Source: Neorhizobium sp. JUb45 (GTDB taxonomy: Bacteria > Pseudomonadota > Alphaproteobacteria > Rhizobiales > Rhizobiaceae). Taken from it: 64,000 nucleotides of DNA. The stretch covers positions 496,001-560,000 of the forward strand of contig NZ_SLYW01000003.1 in the NCBI RefSeq assembly GCF_004343585.1, written 5' to 3'. Under the pieces are notes generated by a model. The model worked only from the letters and a program-made list of their open reading frames with translations, ran no database searches and was not told the origin of the DNA. The position numbers and the translations under genes are program-made. Position 1 is the stretch's first letter. Every line of letters starts with the position of its first letter. Of the stretch, positions 9,682 through 17,823 are shown one piece after another.

Positions 9682-9695
9682 TTGTTCTAGCTCAA
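9682..9695 (+). promoter_or_regulatory. Candidate FNR/FixK anaerobox upstream of ubiT
   Basis: The sequence TTGTTCTAGCTCAA matches the rhizobial anaerobox TTGATCTAGATCAA at 12 of 14 positions and keeps the TTG-N8-CAA core. Its centre is about 68 bases before ATG 9757. A class II site centred 41.5 bases before the transcript start would put that start near 9730, leaving a short leader. This is a pattern match that also makes biological sense for ubiTUV. Confidence 0.5.
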
Positions 9696-9756
9696 AAACA
9701 TGTTGCGCCGCGATCGTTAGCCTTTGCGCGAAATGATCCGGAGACGTCCGACGCCT

Positions 9757-10278
9757 ATGCAATTGATCCCCCCTCTTCTGACCCGTCCGCTCAATGCCGT
9801 TCCGCTTGTCGTCATCGAACGTGTCTGCCGCCTGATGTTCAGGCGTATCGGCCTTGCACATCCGGGTCTTTTCGAGCGGCTGGGCGAGCACAAGGCAAAA
9901 CGGTTTGCCTTCCTGCCGACCGACGTGCCGCTTGCCTTCATCGTCGAACCGGCCAGCGACACCATTTTCGTTTGGCGCAAGACCACCGATGTCATCGCCG
10001 ATGCCGTGACCGAAGCGCCGCTGTTCATGCTGTTGGCACTGATGGAAGGCCGCTGCGATGCCGATGCGCTGTTCTTTTCGCGCGACCTTTCGGTGACCGG
10101 CGACATGGAGGCGATGCTGGCCATGCGCAACGCGCTCGATGCCAGCAGTATCGACCTTTCGAAGGACCTCGCCCGCCTTGCCGGCCCGTTTGCGCCGATG
10201 GCGGGACGGGTAATCGGCGAAATCCGCAACCGCGCCCTTGATCGCGCTCTGGCCGGAGAAACCGCATCATGGAACTGA
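9757..10278 (+). CDS. ubiT: UbiT, SCP2-domain accessory factor of O2-independent ubiquinone synthesis
   Basis: This 173-residue protein, nearly the length of E. coli UbiT, is a small SCP2 sterol-carrier-like lipid-binding protein thought to hold ubiquinone intermediates for UbiU-UbiV. The N-terminal helix and the 'FLPTDVPLAFIVEP' and 'LFFSRDLSVTGDMEAMLAMRN' stretches match the family. I chose ATG 9757 because it gives family length and fits the predicted FNR-controlled transcript; ATG 9733 and TTG 9724 are alternatives without a clear binding site. The end overlaps ubiU by ten bases, implying coupled translation. Confidence 0.88.
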   Translation: MQLIPPLLTRPLNAVPLVVIERVCRLMFRRIGLAHPGLFERLGEHKAKRFAFLPTDVPLAFIVEPASDTIFVWRKTTDVIADAVTEAPLFMLLALMEGRCDADALFFSRDLSVTGDMEAMLAMRNALDASSIDLSKDLARLAGPFAPMAGRVIGEIRNRALDRALAGETASWN

Positions 10279-11246
10279 TCTGTCCCGCCGGTACACCGGC
10301 TGCCTTCCACGAAGCCGTGGATGCCGGCGCCGATGCCGTTTATTGCGGCTTTCGCGACGAAACCAATGCTCGCAATTTTCCCGGTCTCAACTTTTCCCGG
10401 GAGGAACTGAAGGAGGCGATCGCCTACGCCAAAAAGAAGGGGTGCGAGACCTTTGTGGCGCTCAACACCTTTATGCGGGCCGGCGCTGAGGAGATCTGGT
10501 ATCAGGGCGCGGCCGATGCCGTGGCCTGCGGTGCCGATGCCCTGATCCTTGCCGATTTCGGGCTGATGGCGCATGTGGCCGAAAAATACCCCGATCAGCG
10601 GCTGCATGTGTCGGTTCAGGCCTCGGCCTCCAACCCGGATGCCATCAATTTTCTCGTCGACACTTTTAATGCCAAGCGCGTGGTTCTGCCGCGCACGCTG
10701 ACGATCGCCGACATTGCCCGCATCGGCAAATCGATCCGCTGCGAGATGGAAGTCTTTGTGTTCGGCGGGCTGTGCGTCATGGCCGAGGGGCGCTGTTCGC
10801 TCTCCTCCTATGCCACCGGCAAATCTCCGAACATGAACGGCGTCTGTTCGCCGGCAAGTCATGTGCGCTACCGCAAGGATGGCCGCGATCTGGTGTCGGA
10901 GCTTGGCGCATTCACCATCAACCGCTTTCCCGAAGGCGAAGCCGCCGGTTATCCGACCCTCTGCAAAGGCCGGTTCGATATCGCCGACAGCAATGGTTAT
11001 GCCTTCGAGGATCCGGTCTCGCTCGACGTGATGGGCGAGTTGGAAGCACTGAAGGCTGCGGGCGTGAGCGCGCTAAAAATCGAGGGACGGCAGCGCGGTA
11101 AGGCCTATGTCGCCGAGGTGGTGAAGGTGATGAAGGCGGCGGTCAACAGCCCGCCGGACAGACGCGGCGCCCTTCTTTCGCGGCTGCGCAGCATGAGCGA
11201 AGGACAGAAAACCACGTCCGGCGCCTACGAAAAACGCTGGAGATAA
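10269..11246 (+). CDS. ubiU: UbiU, [4Fe-4S] U32-family subunit of O2-independent ubiquinone hydroxylase
   Basis: This 325-residue member of the peptidase U32 family works with UbiV in hydroxylating the ubiquinone ring without oxygen, using prephenate as the oxygen donor in E. coli. The start MELICPAGTPAAFHEAVDAG is characteristic. Four cysteines suited to the 4Fe-4S cluster are visible: two in 'FGGLCVMAEGRCSLSS', one in 'MNGVCSPASH' and one in 'YPTLCKGRFD', in the spacing of E. coli UbiU. It lies between ubiT and ubiV in one operon with tight spacing. Confidence 0.93.
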   Translation: MELICPAGTPAAFHEAVDAGADAVYCGFRDETNARNFPGLNFSREELKEAIAYAKKKGCETFVALNTFMRAGAEEIWYQGAADAVACGADALILADFGLMAHVAEKYPDQRLHVSVQASASNPDAINFLVDTFNAKRVVLPRTLTIADIARIGKSIRCEMEVFVFGGLCVMAEGRCSLSSYATGKSPNMNGVCSPASHVRYRKDGRDLVSELGAFTINRFPEGEAAGYPTLCKGRFDIADSNGYAFEDPVSLDVMGELEALKAAGVSALKIEGRQRGKAYVAEVVKVMKAAVNSPPDRRGALLSRLRSMSEGQKTTSGAYEKRWR

Positions 11247-11250
11247 TGCG

Positions 11251-12180
11251 ATGACACAGACGAAACGTCCGGGCCTGACGCTTGGCCCGGTCTATTACCT
11301 GTGGGACGCCGCCAAGTGGCGCGATTTCCACTTTCGCATCGCAGACGAAGCCCCGGTCGAGCGCGTGCTGATCGGCGAAACCGTTTGTTCCAAACGCCAG
11401 CATTTCATCGAGCCGCATCTGGCAGAGGTGGTGGAACGGCTAGATAGTGCCGGCAAGGAAGTGGTGTTTTCCACCCTCTCGCTGGTCACACTGGCGCGTG
11501 AAAGCAAGCAGATCCGCGAGATGGCCGAAACGAGCGACCACATGCTGGAGGCCAACGACCTTTCGGCGCTGGCCGTGCTGAAGGACAAGCCGCACACGAT
11601 CAGCCCGCTGATCAATGTGTACAACGCACCGACCGCACGGCTGCTGGCCAGCCGCGGTGCCAAAACCATCTGCCTGCCGCCGGAACTGCCCTTCTCCTCC
11701 CTGCGGGAGATTGTCCAAAACTGTCCCGAGATCGATTTCGAGGTGTTTGCCTTCGGCCGCATGCCGCTGGCGATTTCAGCGCGTTGCGCGCATGCCCGCT
11801 CCAAGGGCCGCATCAAGGACAATTGCCAGTTCGTCTGCGGCGAGGAGCCGGATGGACTGCCGGTGAAAACGCTGGACCGGCAATCGTTCCTGACGCTGAA
11901 CGGCGTGCAGACGGTGTCGCATGCCTGCCAGTCGCTGTTGGGCGAGATCGATGATCTGCTGGCAGCCGGCATCCGCTCGTTCCGGCTGTCGCCGCAGGAT
12001 TGCGACATGGTGGAGGTGGCGAGGCTTTACCGCGCCGTCATCGATGGGGGGATGGCGGCGGACGAGGCGATTGCCAGGCTGCAACAGGTCTATCCGGCAG
12101 CGCCGCTTGCCAATGGTTTTCACCACGCACAGGAAGGTGCGGCCTGGGTGGCGCGGGCGAGAAATTTGCAGGCGTCCTGA
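11251..12180 (+). CDS. ubiV: UbiV, [4Fe-4S] partner of UbiU
   Basis: This 309-residue U32-family protein starts four bases after ubiU and is its heterodimer partner. Candidate cluster cysteines are in 'IGETVCSKRQ' near residue 45, in 'AISARCAHARSKG' and in 'KDNCQFVCGEEPDG', the arrangement of E. coli UbiV. The conserved 'INVYNAPTARLLASRGAKTI' and 'FGRMPLAISARC' segments also fit. It is the last gene of the ubiTUV operon and is followed by a palindromic repeat that may end the transcript. Confidence 0.93.
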   Translation: MTQTKRPGLTLGPVYYLWDAAKWRDFHFRIADEAPVERVLIGETVCSKRQHFIEPHLAEVVERLDSAGKEVVFSTLSLVTLARESKQIREMAETSDHMLEANDLSALAVLKDKPHTISPLINVYNAPTARLLASRGAKTICLPPELPFSSLREIVQNCPEIDFEVFAFGRMPLAISARCAHARSKGRIKDNCQFVCGEEPDGLPVKTLDRQSFLTLNGVQTVSHACQSLLGEIDDLLAAGIRSFRLSPQDCDMVEVARLYRAVIDGGMAADEAIARLQQVYPAAPLANGFHHAQEGAAWVARARNLQAS

Positions 12181-12226
12181 ATGGTGGAACGGGCCTGCAT
12201 TAAACAGACCTTTCAAGCACCTATTT

Positions 12227-12312
12227 CGTCATCCTAGGGCTTGTCCCTAGGATCTAACCACGTCAATGATATCAGGCAGTTGCAGATCCTCGGGACAGGC
12301 CCGAGGATGACG
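12227..12312. repeat. Short intergenic palindromic element
   Basis: Two 29-base arms (12227-12255 and 12284-12312) are inverted copies with only a few mismatches. The outer ends are CGTCATCCT and AGGATGACG. Each arm is itself a hairpin: CCTAGGG and CCCTAGG on the left, CCTCGGG and CCCGAGG on the right. The spacer is 28 bases. The form is that of the small mosaic palindromes scattered between genes in Rhizobiaceae. It lies between the convergent ubiV and kduD genes and could terminate both transcripts. Confidence 0.8.
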
Positions 12313-12388
12313 GCGGCAAGGTTTCCGACCTTTGTCAGCAGTCTACGAGCCTGCATGCAGGCTCTCTTAAAGTTGCCATCTCAAAAAC

Positions 12389-13141
12389 TCAGCGCGCCAA
12401 CCATCCGCCATCGACCGGGATCACCGTGCCATGCACATAATCCGAGGCCTTCGAGGCGAGGAACACAGCCGCACCGCCGAGTTCCGAAGGCGTGCCCCAG
12501 CGACCAGCCGGGATACGCGCCAGGATGGCCTCGTTGCGATCCGGATCTTCGCGCAGCGCCGTCGTGTTGTTGGTGGAGAAATACCCCGGCGCGATGGCGT
12601 TTACGTTGACGCCCTTGCCCGCCCATTCGCAGGCCAGCAGTTTTGTCAGCCCTGCCAGACCCGCCTTGGAAGCGGTATAGGACGGGATGCGAATGCCGCC
12701 CTGGAAGGACAGCAGCGAGGCAATGTTGATGATCTTGCCGCTGCCGCGCTCCAGCATGTGGCGACCGGCCGCTTGCGACAGGAAGAACGCCGTCTTCAGA
12801 TTGACGTCGATGACGGCGTCCCAGTCTTCCTCGGTGAAATCCACGGCATCGGCCCTGCGGATGATGCCGGCATTGTTGACCAGAATGTCGAGCTTTCCGA
12901 AGGTGGAGATCGTTTCCGACACGATGCCTTTGACAGGCTCGATCGTGCCGAGATCCGCCTTGATGACATGAAAGCCGGTGCCGGCGTTTTTTACCGCCGC
13001 CTCGGTTTCATTCATCGACGAGCGGCCGACCGCAACGATGGAAGCGCCGGCTTCAGCGAGCGCAATCGCGATCGCCTGACCGATGCCGGTGTTGGCGCCG
13101 GTAACAACGGCCACCTGGCCGGAAAGATCAAACAAGGTCAT
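12389..13141 (-). CDS. kduD: 2-dehydro-3-deoxy-D-gluconate 5-dehydrogenase (KduD)
   Basis: This 250-residue short-chain dehydrogenase reduces 2,5-diketo-3-deoxygluconate in the breakdown of unsaturated galacturonate. The NAD-binding glycine motif is VVTGANTGIGQAIA, the NNAG motif is 'DILVNNAGIIRRADAVDF', and the catalytic Tyr and Lys are in 'SYTASKAGLAGLTK'. 'EWAGKGVNVNAIAPGYF' and 'DYVHGTVIPVDGGWLAR' are typical KduD segments. It is the last gene of a kduI-kdgF-kduD operon. Confidence 0.92.
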   Translation of the reverse strand: MTLFDLSGQVAVVTGANTGIGQAIAIALAEAGASIVAVGRSSMNETEAAVKNAGTGFHVIKADLGTIEPVKGIVSETISTFGKLDILVNNAGIIRRADAVDFTEEDWDAVIDVNLKTAFFLSQAAGRHMLERGSGKIINIASLLSFQGGIRIPSYTASKAGLAGLTKLLACEWAGKGVNVNAIAPGYFSTNNTTALREDPDRNEAILARIPAGRWGTPSELGGAAVFLASKASDYVHGTVIPVDGGWLAR

Positions 13142-13148
13142 GAAAGCC

Positions 13149-13487
13149 TCACTTCAGAAATTCAGCACGATGCGGCGTAAACACGTCGATCAGCCGGCCG
13201 GCTTCGAGCGCTTTCACACCGTGAACAAGATCCGGCGGCACGATGAAGCTGCCGCCCTTGAGGAGCGTTTCGGTGCGCCCGTCGATGGTCACCTCAAAAC
13301 TGCCCTCGGCAACATAACTCGCCTGGATATGGGGGTGGTTATGTTTTGCGCCGATTGCGCCGGCTTCAAACACCACTTCCACCATCATCATTTCCGGCAA
13401 ATAGGCCATGATACGACGGGTGACGCCCGGTTCCGGGTTCACCCATTCGGCACCTTCTGCCGAAACGAACAGATCACTCGATGACAT
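13149..13487 (-). CDS. kdgF: KdgF, cupin that linearises unsaturated uronates
   Basis: This 112-residue single-domain cupin matches the family that converts 4,5-unsaturated monouronates to linear ketonised sugars, the step before KduI. The metal-binding cupin motif is visible: 'AKHNHPHIQASYVAEGSFEV' supplies histidines and a glutamate, and the C-terminal part 'GGSFIVPPDLVHGVKALEAG' supplies the last histidine. It sits between kduI and kduD with 7-9 base gaps, as expected for one pectin-use operon. Confidence 0.9.
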   Translation of the reverse strand: MSSSDLFVSAEGAEWVNPEPGVTRRIMAYLPEMMMVEVVFEAGAIGAKHNHPHIQASYVAEGSFEVTIDGRTETLLKGGSFIVPPDLVHGVKALEAGRLIDVFTPHRAEFLK

Positions 13488-13496
13488 GGGTGATCC

Positions 13497-14339
13497 TCAC
13501 TTCAGGTCTTCGATGGCGACCGGATCGACATCGGTGTAATCGACATTGTCACCGGCCATGGCCCAGATGAACGTGTAGCTGGACGTGCCTGCACCCGAAT
13601 GGATCGACCAGCCCGGAGACAGGATCGCCTCTTCGTTCTGGACGATCAGGTGGCGGGTTTCATCCGGTTCGCCCATCAGGTGGATGACGCGCGCCTTTTC
13701 CGGCAGGTCGAAATAGAGATAGGCTTCCATGCGGCGGTCATGGATATGGCAGGGCATGGTGTTCCAGACGGAACCCTCGGCAAGCGTGGTCATGCCCACG
13801 ACCAGCTGGCAGGTTTTTGCGCTTTCCGGGTGGATGAACTGGAAAATGGAGCGCTCGTTGCTGGTGGCCTGCGAACCGAGATCGATGCGCTTGGCATCGG
13901 AAATACCGATATGCTGGGCCGGATGCTTGAAATGCGCCGGTGCACTGAGCAGGTAGAATTTCGCAGGGTTGGACGCATCGTCGGACGCGAAGGTGACCGA
14001 TGAACCGAGGCCGGCATAGACCATATCACGCGTGCCGGCAGCGAACTTTTCGCCATCGACGGTGACCGAGCCTGCACCACCGATATTGACGGCAATCAGT
14101 TCGCGACGGGCGAGCAGCTTGTCGGTGCCGGCCGGCTTGATGGTTTCCAGTTCGAGCGGCGACGAGGTGGGCGTCGCGCCACCGACGATCATGCGATCGT
14201 AATTGGTGTAATGTAGCTGGATGCGGCCTTCCACGAACAGCGGCGGCAGCAGAAAATGGTCACGCAACTGCGCGGTGTTGAAGCCGGCGGCCGTCATCGG
14301 ATCGATGGCGAAGCGATTGGTGTAATCGGTGTGACTCAT
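13497..14339 (-). CDS. kduI: 4-deoxy-L-threo-5-hexosulose-uronate ketol-isomerase (KduI)
   Basis: This 280-residue isomerase, almost exactly the length of E. coli KduI, converts the 5-keto-4-deoxyuronate from pectin lyase products into 2,5-diketo-3-deoxygluconate. The segment 'MPCHIHDRRMEAYLYFDLP' holds metal-binding histidines and glutamate, and 'NNRQSF'-type sugar kinase motifs are absent, so a cupin-fold isomerase is the clear reading. I chose ATG 14339, which has GGGAG just upstream and starts the family-like sequence MSHTDYTNRF. It heads the operon with kdgF and kduD and is divergent from the GntR regulator. Confidence 0.93.
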   Translation of the reverse strand: MSHTDYTNRFAIDPMTAAGFNTAQLRDHFLLPPLFVEGRIQLHYTNYDRMIVGGATPTSSPLELETIKPAGTDKLLARRELIAVNIGGAGSVTVDGEKFAAGTRDMVYAGLGSSVTFASDDASNPAKFYLLSAPAHFKHPAQHIGISDAKRIDLGSQATSNERSIFQFIHPESAKTCQLVVGMTTLAEGSVWNTMPCHIHDRRMEAYLYFDLPEKARVIHLMGEPDETRHLIVQNEEAILSPGWSIHSGAGTSSYTFIWAMAGDNVDYTDVDPVAIEDLK

Positions 14340-14388
14340 GTTATCTCCCAAAACTTTGAGTTTGAAGTCATCATACATATTGACGAAA

Positions 14389-14403
14389 CGCATACAACAT
14401 GCG
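14389..14403. promoter_or_regulatory. Possible operator between kduI and the GntR regulator
   Basis: CGCAT and ATGCG form an inverted repeat around ACAAC, in the 224-base region between the divergent kduI and regulator starts. It is a reasonable site for the neighbouring FadR-type regulator, but the arms are short and other weak repeats occur nearby. Confidence 0.3.
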
Positions 14404-14563
14404 GCGTTGAAAATTTGCCGCATGCCCTTTTGGATTTCGTATAAAATCCTTGCATTTCAGAACTAATGGTGTGCAGAAAAAATATCCAAGCGATATGAGC
14501 CTTCGCAAACAAATCGTGTTAATACTGTCATGAATTTGTCTATTTTCGCATGAAGCAGGCGCG

Positions 14564-15346
14564 ATGAAGAACCCGGACACCGCAACCAGCCCTACAGAGA
14601 CAGGGATAGCGCGTCGGCAAAAACTGTCCGACCGGATCGTCACGTCGCTGCGACAGGACTTTTTGTCCGGCCAGGTGGAGATCGGCCACAAACTGCCGAC
14701 GGAAACCCAACTGGCGGATAATTTCGATGTCAGCCGCACGGTCGTTCGTGAAGCGATTGCCACCCTGGTGGCCGATGGACTGGTGGAGACGCGTCAGGGC
14801 GCCGGCATTTTTGTGCTGGGGCACCAGCGCTCTTCGACACCGCTGCCGATCACGACCAAGGACCCGTCCAACAACATTTCACATGCGCTCAACGTGCTGG
14901 AAGTGCGCATTGCGCTGGAAATGGAAAGTGCCGCCTTGGCCGCCACCCGCCGCAGCGCCTCGCAGGAGGCGCAGATTCAGGAGCGGTTTTTCGAATTCGA
15001 ACATCTGTTGAAACGCGGAGAGCCGACCGGGGCTGCGGATTTTGCCTTTCACCGCGCGATTGCCGAAGCCACCAACAACGCGTTTTACGTTGAAGTGCTG
15101 GATTCACTGGGAAGCCGCACCATTCCCTGCGACGTGACCTCGCCTTATGCCACCGAAGATGTGCTGTCCTTCACCTATCAGGCAGGCCTGCAGCGGGAAC
15201 ATCTTGAAATTCTCAACGCCATTTCGGCAGGCGATGCGGCCGCAGCCCGCGATGCGATGCGCGCCCATCTTGCCGCCAGCCAGGCGCGGTATCGCCAGCG
15301 CCTGTTTGAACGACGCAGCCGTTACCAGACCGATCACGAGGTCTGA
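14564..15346 (+). CDS. GntR-family (FadR subfamily) regulator
   Basis: This 260-residue repressor has the GntR winged helix at residues 20-85, with 'GHKLPTETQLADNFDVSRTV' and 'VREAIATLVADGLVETRQGAG', followed by an all-helical FCD ligand domain. That domain carries the histidines and acidic residue expected for metal binding ('DFAFHRAIAEATNN', 'QREHLEILNAI', 'MRAHLAAS'). It is divergent from kduI and convergent with a sugar ABC binding protein, so it probably senses a hexuronate intermediate and controls the kdu operon, like ExuR/UxuR-type regulators. The ligand is inferred. Confidence 0.9.
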   Translation: MKNPDTATSPTETGIARRQKLSDRIVTSLRQDFLSGQVEIGHKLPTETQLADNFDVSRTVVREAIATLVADGLVETRQGAGIFVLGHQRSSTPLPITTKDPSNNISHALNVLEVRIALEMESAALAATRRSASQEAQIQERFFEFEHLLKRGEPTGAADFAFHRAIAEATNNAFYVEVLDSLGSRTIPCDVTSPYATEDVLSFTYQAGLQREHLEILNAISAGDAAAARDAMRAHLAASQARYRQRLFERRSRYQTDHEV

Positions 15347-15358
15347 ACCGTGACAGAC

Positions 15359-15386
15359 ATGGCCCATGCCTTTCGACATGGGCCAT
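15359..15386. terminator. Bidirectional terminator hairpin
   Basis: A perfect ten-base-pair stem, ATGGCCCATG and CATGGGCCAT, encloses an eight-base loop and is followed by TGGTTT on the plus strand. It lies between the convergent GntR and binding-protein genes. Confidence 0.7.
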
Positions 15387-15393
15387 TGGTTTG

Positions 15394-16653
15394 TTACAGG
15401 CGACGCAGCGCCTTGGTCAGGCCATTGACGATCTCCTCTCCGGCCTCTTCCGCCGTCAACTGGCCATAGGCGAACTGTTCGATGACATCCTTGAACACTT
15501 CCTGCACGGACGGGTGCTCGATCAGCGGAGACATGACCGGGCCGGTGGCATCGGCAACGATTTTTGCACCATCGAGACGTTCGGGCGTCAACTTGCCCGC
15601 CTGCTCCAGCGTCGCCTTGGCGATGGCGGAGGCCGGCAGACCGCGGCTGTCGCCGAGGATCAGGATGGCGTCCTTGTCGTTGAGCAGGCAGTTGACCACC
15701 TGAGCCGCCGCCTTCGGGTCCTTCGAATGCTTCGAGACGGCAAACACCATGGACGGCTTCTTGTAGACGCCATCGGATTTGGCACCCGCGATCTTCAGAG
15801 GTGCTGCCGGGATGAGTTTTCCGACCTTGAGCGGATCGTTGTATTTCGAATAGGTCGAATCCCAGAAATAGGTGCCGCCGATCTTGCCCGATCCCCAGGC
15901 CGGATCGTCAAAAATCTCGACATTGCCGACGCCCGCCGCAGCCTTGGCCGAGCGCACGATGCCGTTGTCGACCATCCACTGATAATGTTTGAGCGCGCCG
16001 GCAATATCATCCGCCGTCCAGTCCAGTTCATTGGTGCCGGGCTTGACGAATTCCTTGCCGGAAATCTGCGCGGCAAAGGCTTCCACCATCAGCATCAGGA
16101 TGACGCGGGTGCTATCGAACGGATAGATGCCCTCCGGGTTGAGTTTCTTGGCGGCGGCCGCGAGATCATCCCAGCTTTTTGGCGCAGCCAGGCCCGCCTT
16201 CTTGTAGATCTCCTCGTTGAAATAATAGGTGGCTCCGGTGACGGACACCGGCACGCCATTGAGCTTGCCGCTCATGATGGCAGGCGCCAGCTGGCTGTCG
16301 TTCCACTGTGTGAGATCGAGTTCGCCGGCAAACTCCTTCAGGTCGGCAAAACCGGATCCATCCTTGGAGAACTGGTAAAGCCACGGCCAGTCCACCTGGA
16401 TGATATCCGCCTCGGTGCTGCCGGCCATCTGCGTCGTCAGCTTTTCCAGATAACCTTCAAAGCCCATGAACTCGGCCTTGACCTTGTGGCCGGTCTTGGT
16501 GGTGCAATAGTCCAGCGCCTTCTGGGTGGCGACATGGCGACCATCACCACCCCACCACGACATGCGCAAATCCGCAGCAGACGCGGCGCTGGTGGCAACC
16601 GCGGAAGCGGCCAGCGAAAGGGATAAGGCGGCGTAGATCGATTTCCTGCTCAT
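15394..16653 (-). CDS. Carbohydrate ABC transporter substrate-binding protein (family 1)
   Basis: This 419-residue periplasmic protein captures an oligosaccharide for the adjacent importer. A signal peptide ends near SAASAADLRMSWWGGDGRH, and the body shows family 1 (UgpB/MalE-like) features such as 'SGFADLKEFAGELDLTQWND', 'VPVSVTGATYYFNEEIYKKA' and 'KSWDDLAAAAKKL'. ATG 16653 has an AGGAGG site upstream. It is the last gene of the run GH105, permease, permease, ATPase, binding protein. The hydrolase in that operon and the kdu genes opposite suggest unsaturated rhamnogalacturonan disaccharides as substrate. Confidence 0.9.
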   Translation of the reverse strand: MSRKSIYAALSLSLAASAVATSAASAADLRMSWWGGDGRHVATQKALDYCTTKTGHKVKAEFMGFEGYLEKLTTQMAGSTEADIIQVDWPWLYQFSKDGSGFADLKEFAGELDLTQWNDSQLAPAIMSGKLNGVPVSVTGATYYFNEEIYKKAGLAAPKSWDDLAAAAKKLNPEGIYPFDSTRVILMLMVEAFAAQISGKEFVKPGTNELDWTADDIAGALKHYQWMVDNGIVRSAKAAAGVGNVEIFDDPAWGSGKIGGTYFWDSTYSKYNDPLKVGKLIPAAPLKIAGAKSDGVYKKPSMVFAVSKHSKDPKAAAQVVNCLLNDKDAILILGDSRGLPASAIAKATLEQAGKLTPERLDGAKIVADATGPVMSPLIEHPSVQEVFKDVIEQFAYGQLTAEEAGEEIVNGLTKALRRL

Positions 16654-16703
16654 GATGCGTTCCTCCTCCTGAAACACGGCATCGGTGAAACCCTCTCCTC
16701 GCC

Positions 16704-17819
16704 CTAGGCGAGGCTGATATTCTGACCGCTCACGCGGTCGAAAATGAAAACCCGTTCCTCGTCCGGCCGGATGCGCAGCGCGCCATCGACCGAGGCTTTT
16801 CGATACTCCTCGACCGGCAGCACAACGGTGAACCGTTCACCGCCGATGGTGACATGCACATCGACCTCATGGCCGAGGAAATCCGCCTTGATGACCTTTG
16901 CAATCAGTGCATCCTCACCCGGCGCAGCCAGACGAAAATGCTGCGGGCGCACGCCGAATGTGACGTCGCCATCCGTGCCGGCGGCAAGGCGGCCGGCGAG
17001 ATCGGCGCCGAAGCGCACCGACTGATCGCCGAACGTGACCACCGGCCCGCCCTCGCCCCGGCTCACGGTGGCGTTGACGAGGTTCATTTCCGGCATGCCG
17101 ATGAAACCGGCGACGAAGGCGTTTTCCGGCCGCGCATAAAGCGTTTCAGGATCGGCCACCTGCATGATGCGGCCATCCTTCATGACGCAGATGCGGTCGC
17201 CCATCGTCATCGCCTCGACCTGATCATGGGTGACATAAACGACGGTGGAGGACTGGCCCTGCTCTTTCAGCCGACGATGCAGATCGGTGATGCGCACACG
17301 CATCGAGGCGCGAAGTTTCGCATCGAGATTGGAAAGCGGCTCGTCGAACAGAAACACTTCCGGCTTCTTGATCAGCGCGCGGCCGAGCGCGACGCGTTGC
17401 GCCTGACCACCGGACAGCTGTTTCGGCAAGCGGTCGAGCAACGGCCCGATTTCCAGCACATCGGCCACTTCCGCGACACGCCGTGCGATCTCGTCCTTCT
17501 TTTCGCCGGCCAGTTTCAGGCCGAAGGAGAGGTTCTTGCGCACTTTCATATGCGGATAAAGCGCATAGTTCTGGAACACCATGGCGATGCCACGTTCGCC
17601 CGGCGGCAGATTATTGACCACCTTGTCGCCGATCGAGATATGGCCGCCCGACACTGTCTCCAGCCCGGCGATCATCCGCAGGGTCGTTGACTTGGCGCAG
17701 CCGGACGGGCCGACCAGCACCATGAACTCGCCGTCCTTGACGTCGAGATTGATGCCGTGCAGCGCTTTCAGCGCGCCGCCATAGACCTTTTCCAGGTTGC
17801 GGATGGAGAGTTGAGCCAT
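16704..17819 (-). CDS. Sugar ABC transporter ATPase (UgpC/MsmK type)
   Basis: This 371-residue ATPase powers the sugar importer. It has the ABC signature LSGGQAQRVALGRAL, the Walker B 'EVFLFDEPLSNLDAKLRASM', the switch histidine in 'TVVYVTHDQVEAMTMGDRI', and a C-terminal TOBE/MalK-like regulatory domain from about residue 240. The Walker A reads GPSGCAKSTTLRM, with alanine where most ATPases have the second-last glycine before lysine. It starts four bases after the second permease gene ends. UgpC-type ATPases often serve several importers. Confidence 0.92.
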   Translation of the reverse strand: MAQLSIRNLEKVYGGALKALHGINLDVKDGEFMVLVGPSGCAKSTTLRMIAGLETVSGGHISIGDKVVNNLPPGERGIAMVFQNYALYPHMKVRKNLSFGLKLAGEKKDEIARRVAEVADVLEIGPLLDRLPKQLSGGQAQRVALGRALIKKPEVFLFDEPLSNLDAKLRASMRVRITDLHRRLKEQGQSSTVVYVTHDQVEAMTMGDRICVMKDGRIMQVADPETLYARPENAFVAGFIGMPEMNLVNATVSRGEGGPVVTFGDQSVRFGADLAGRLAAGTDGDVTFGVRPQHFRLAAPGEDALIAKVIKADFLGHEVDVHVTIGGERFTVVLPVEEYRKASVDGALRIRPDEERVFIFDRVSGQNISLA

Positions 17820-17823
17820 TCGA

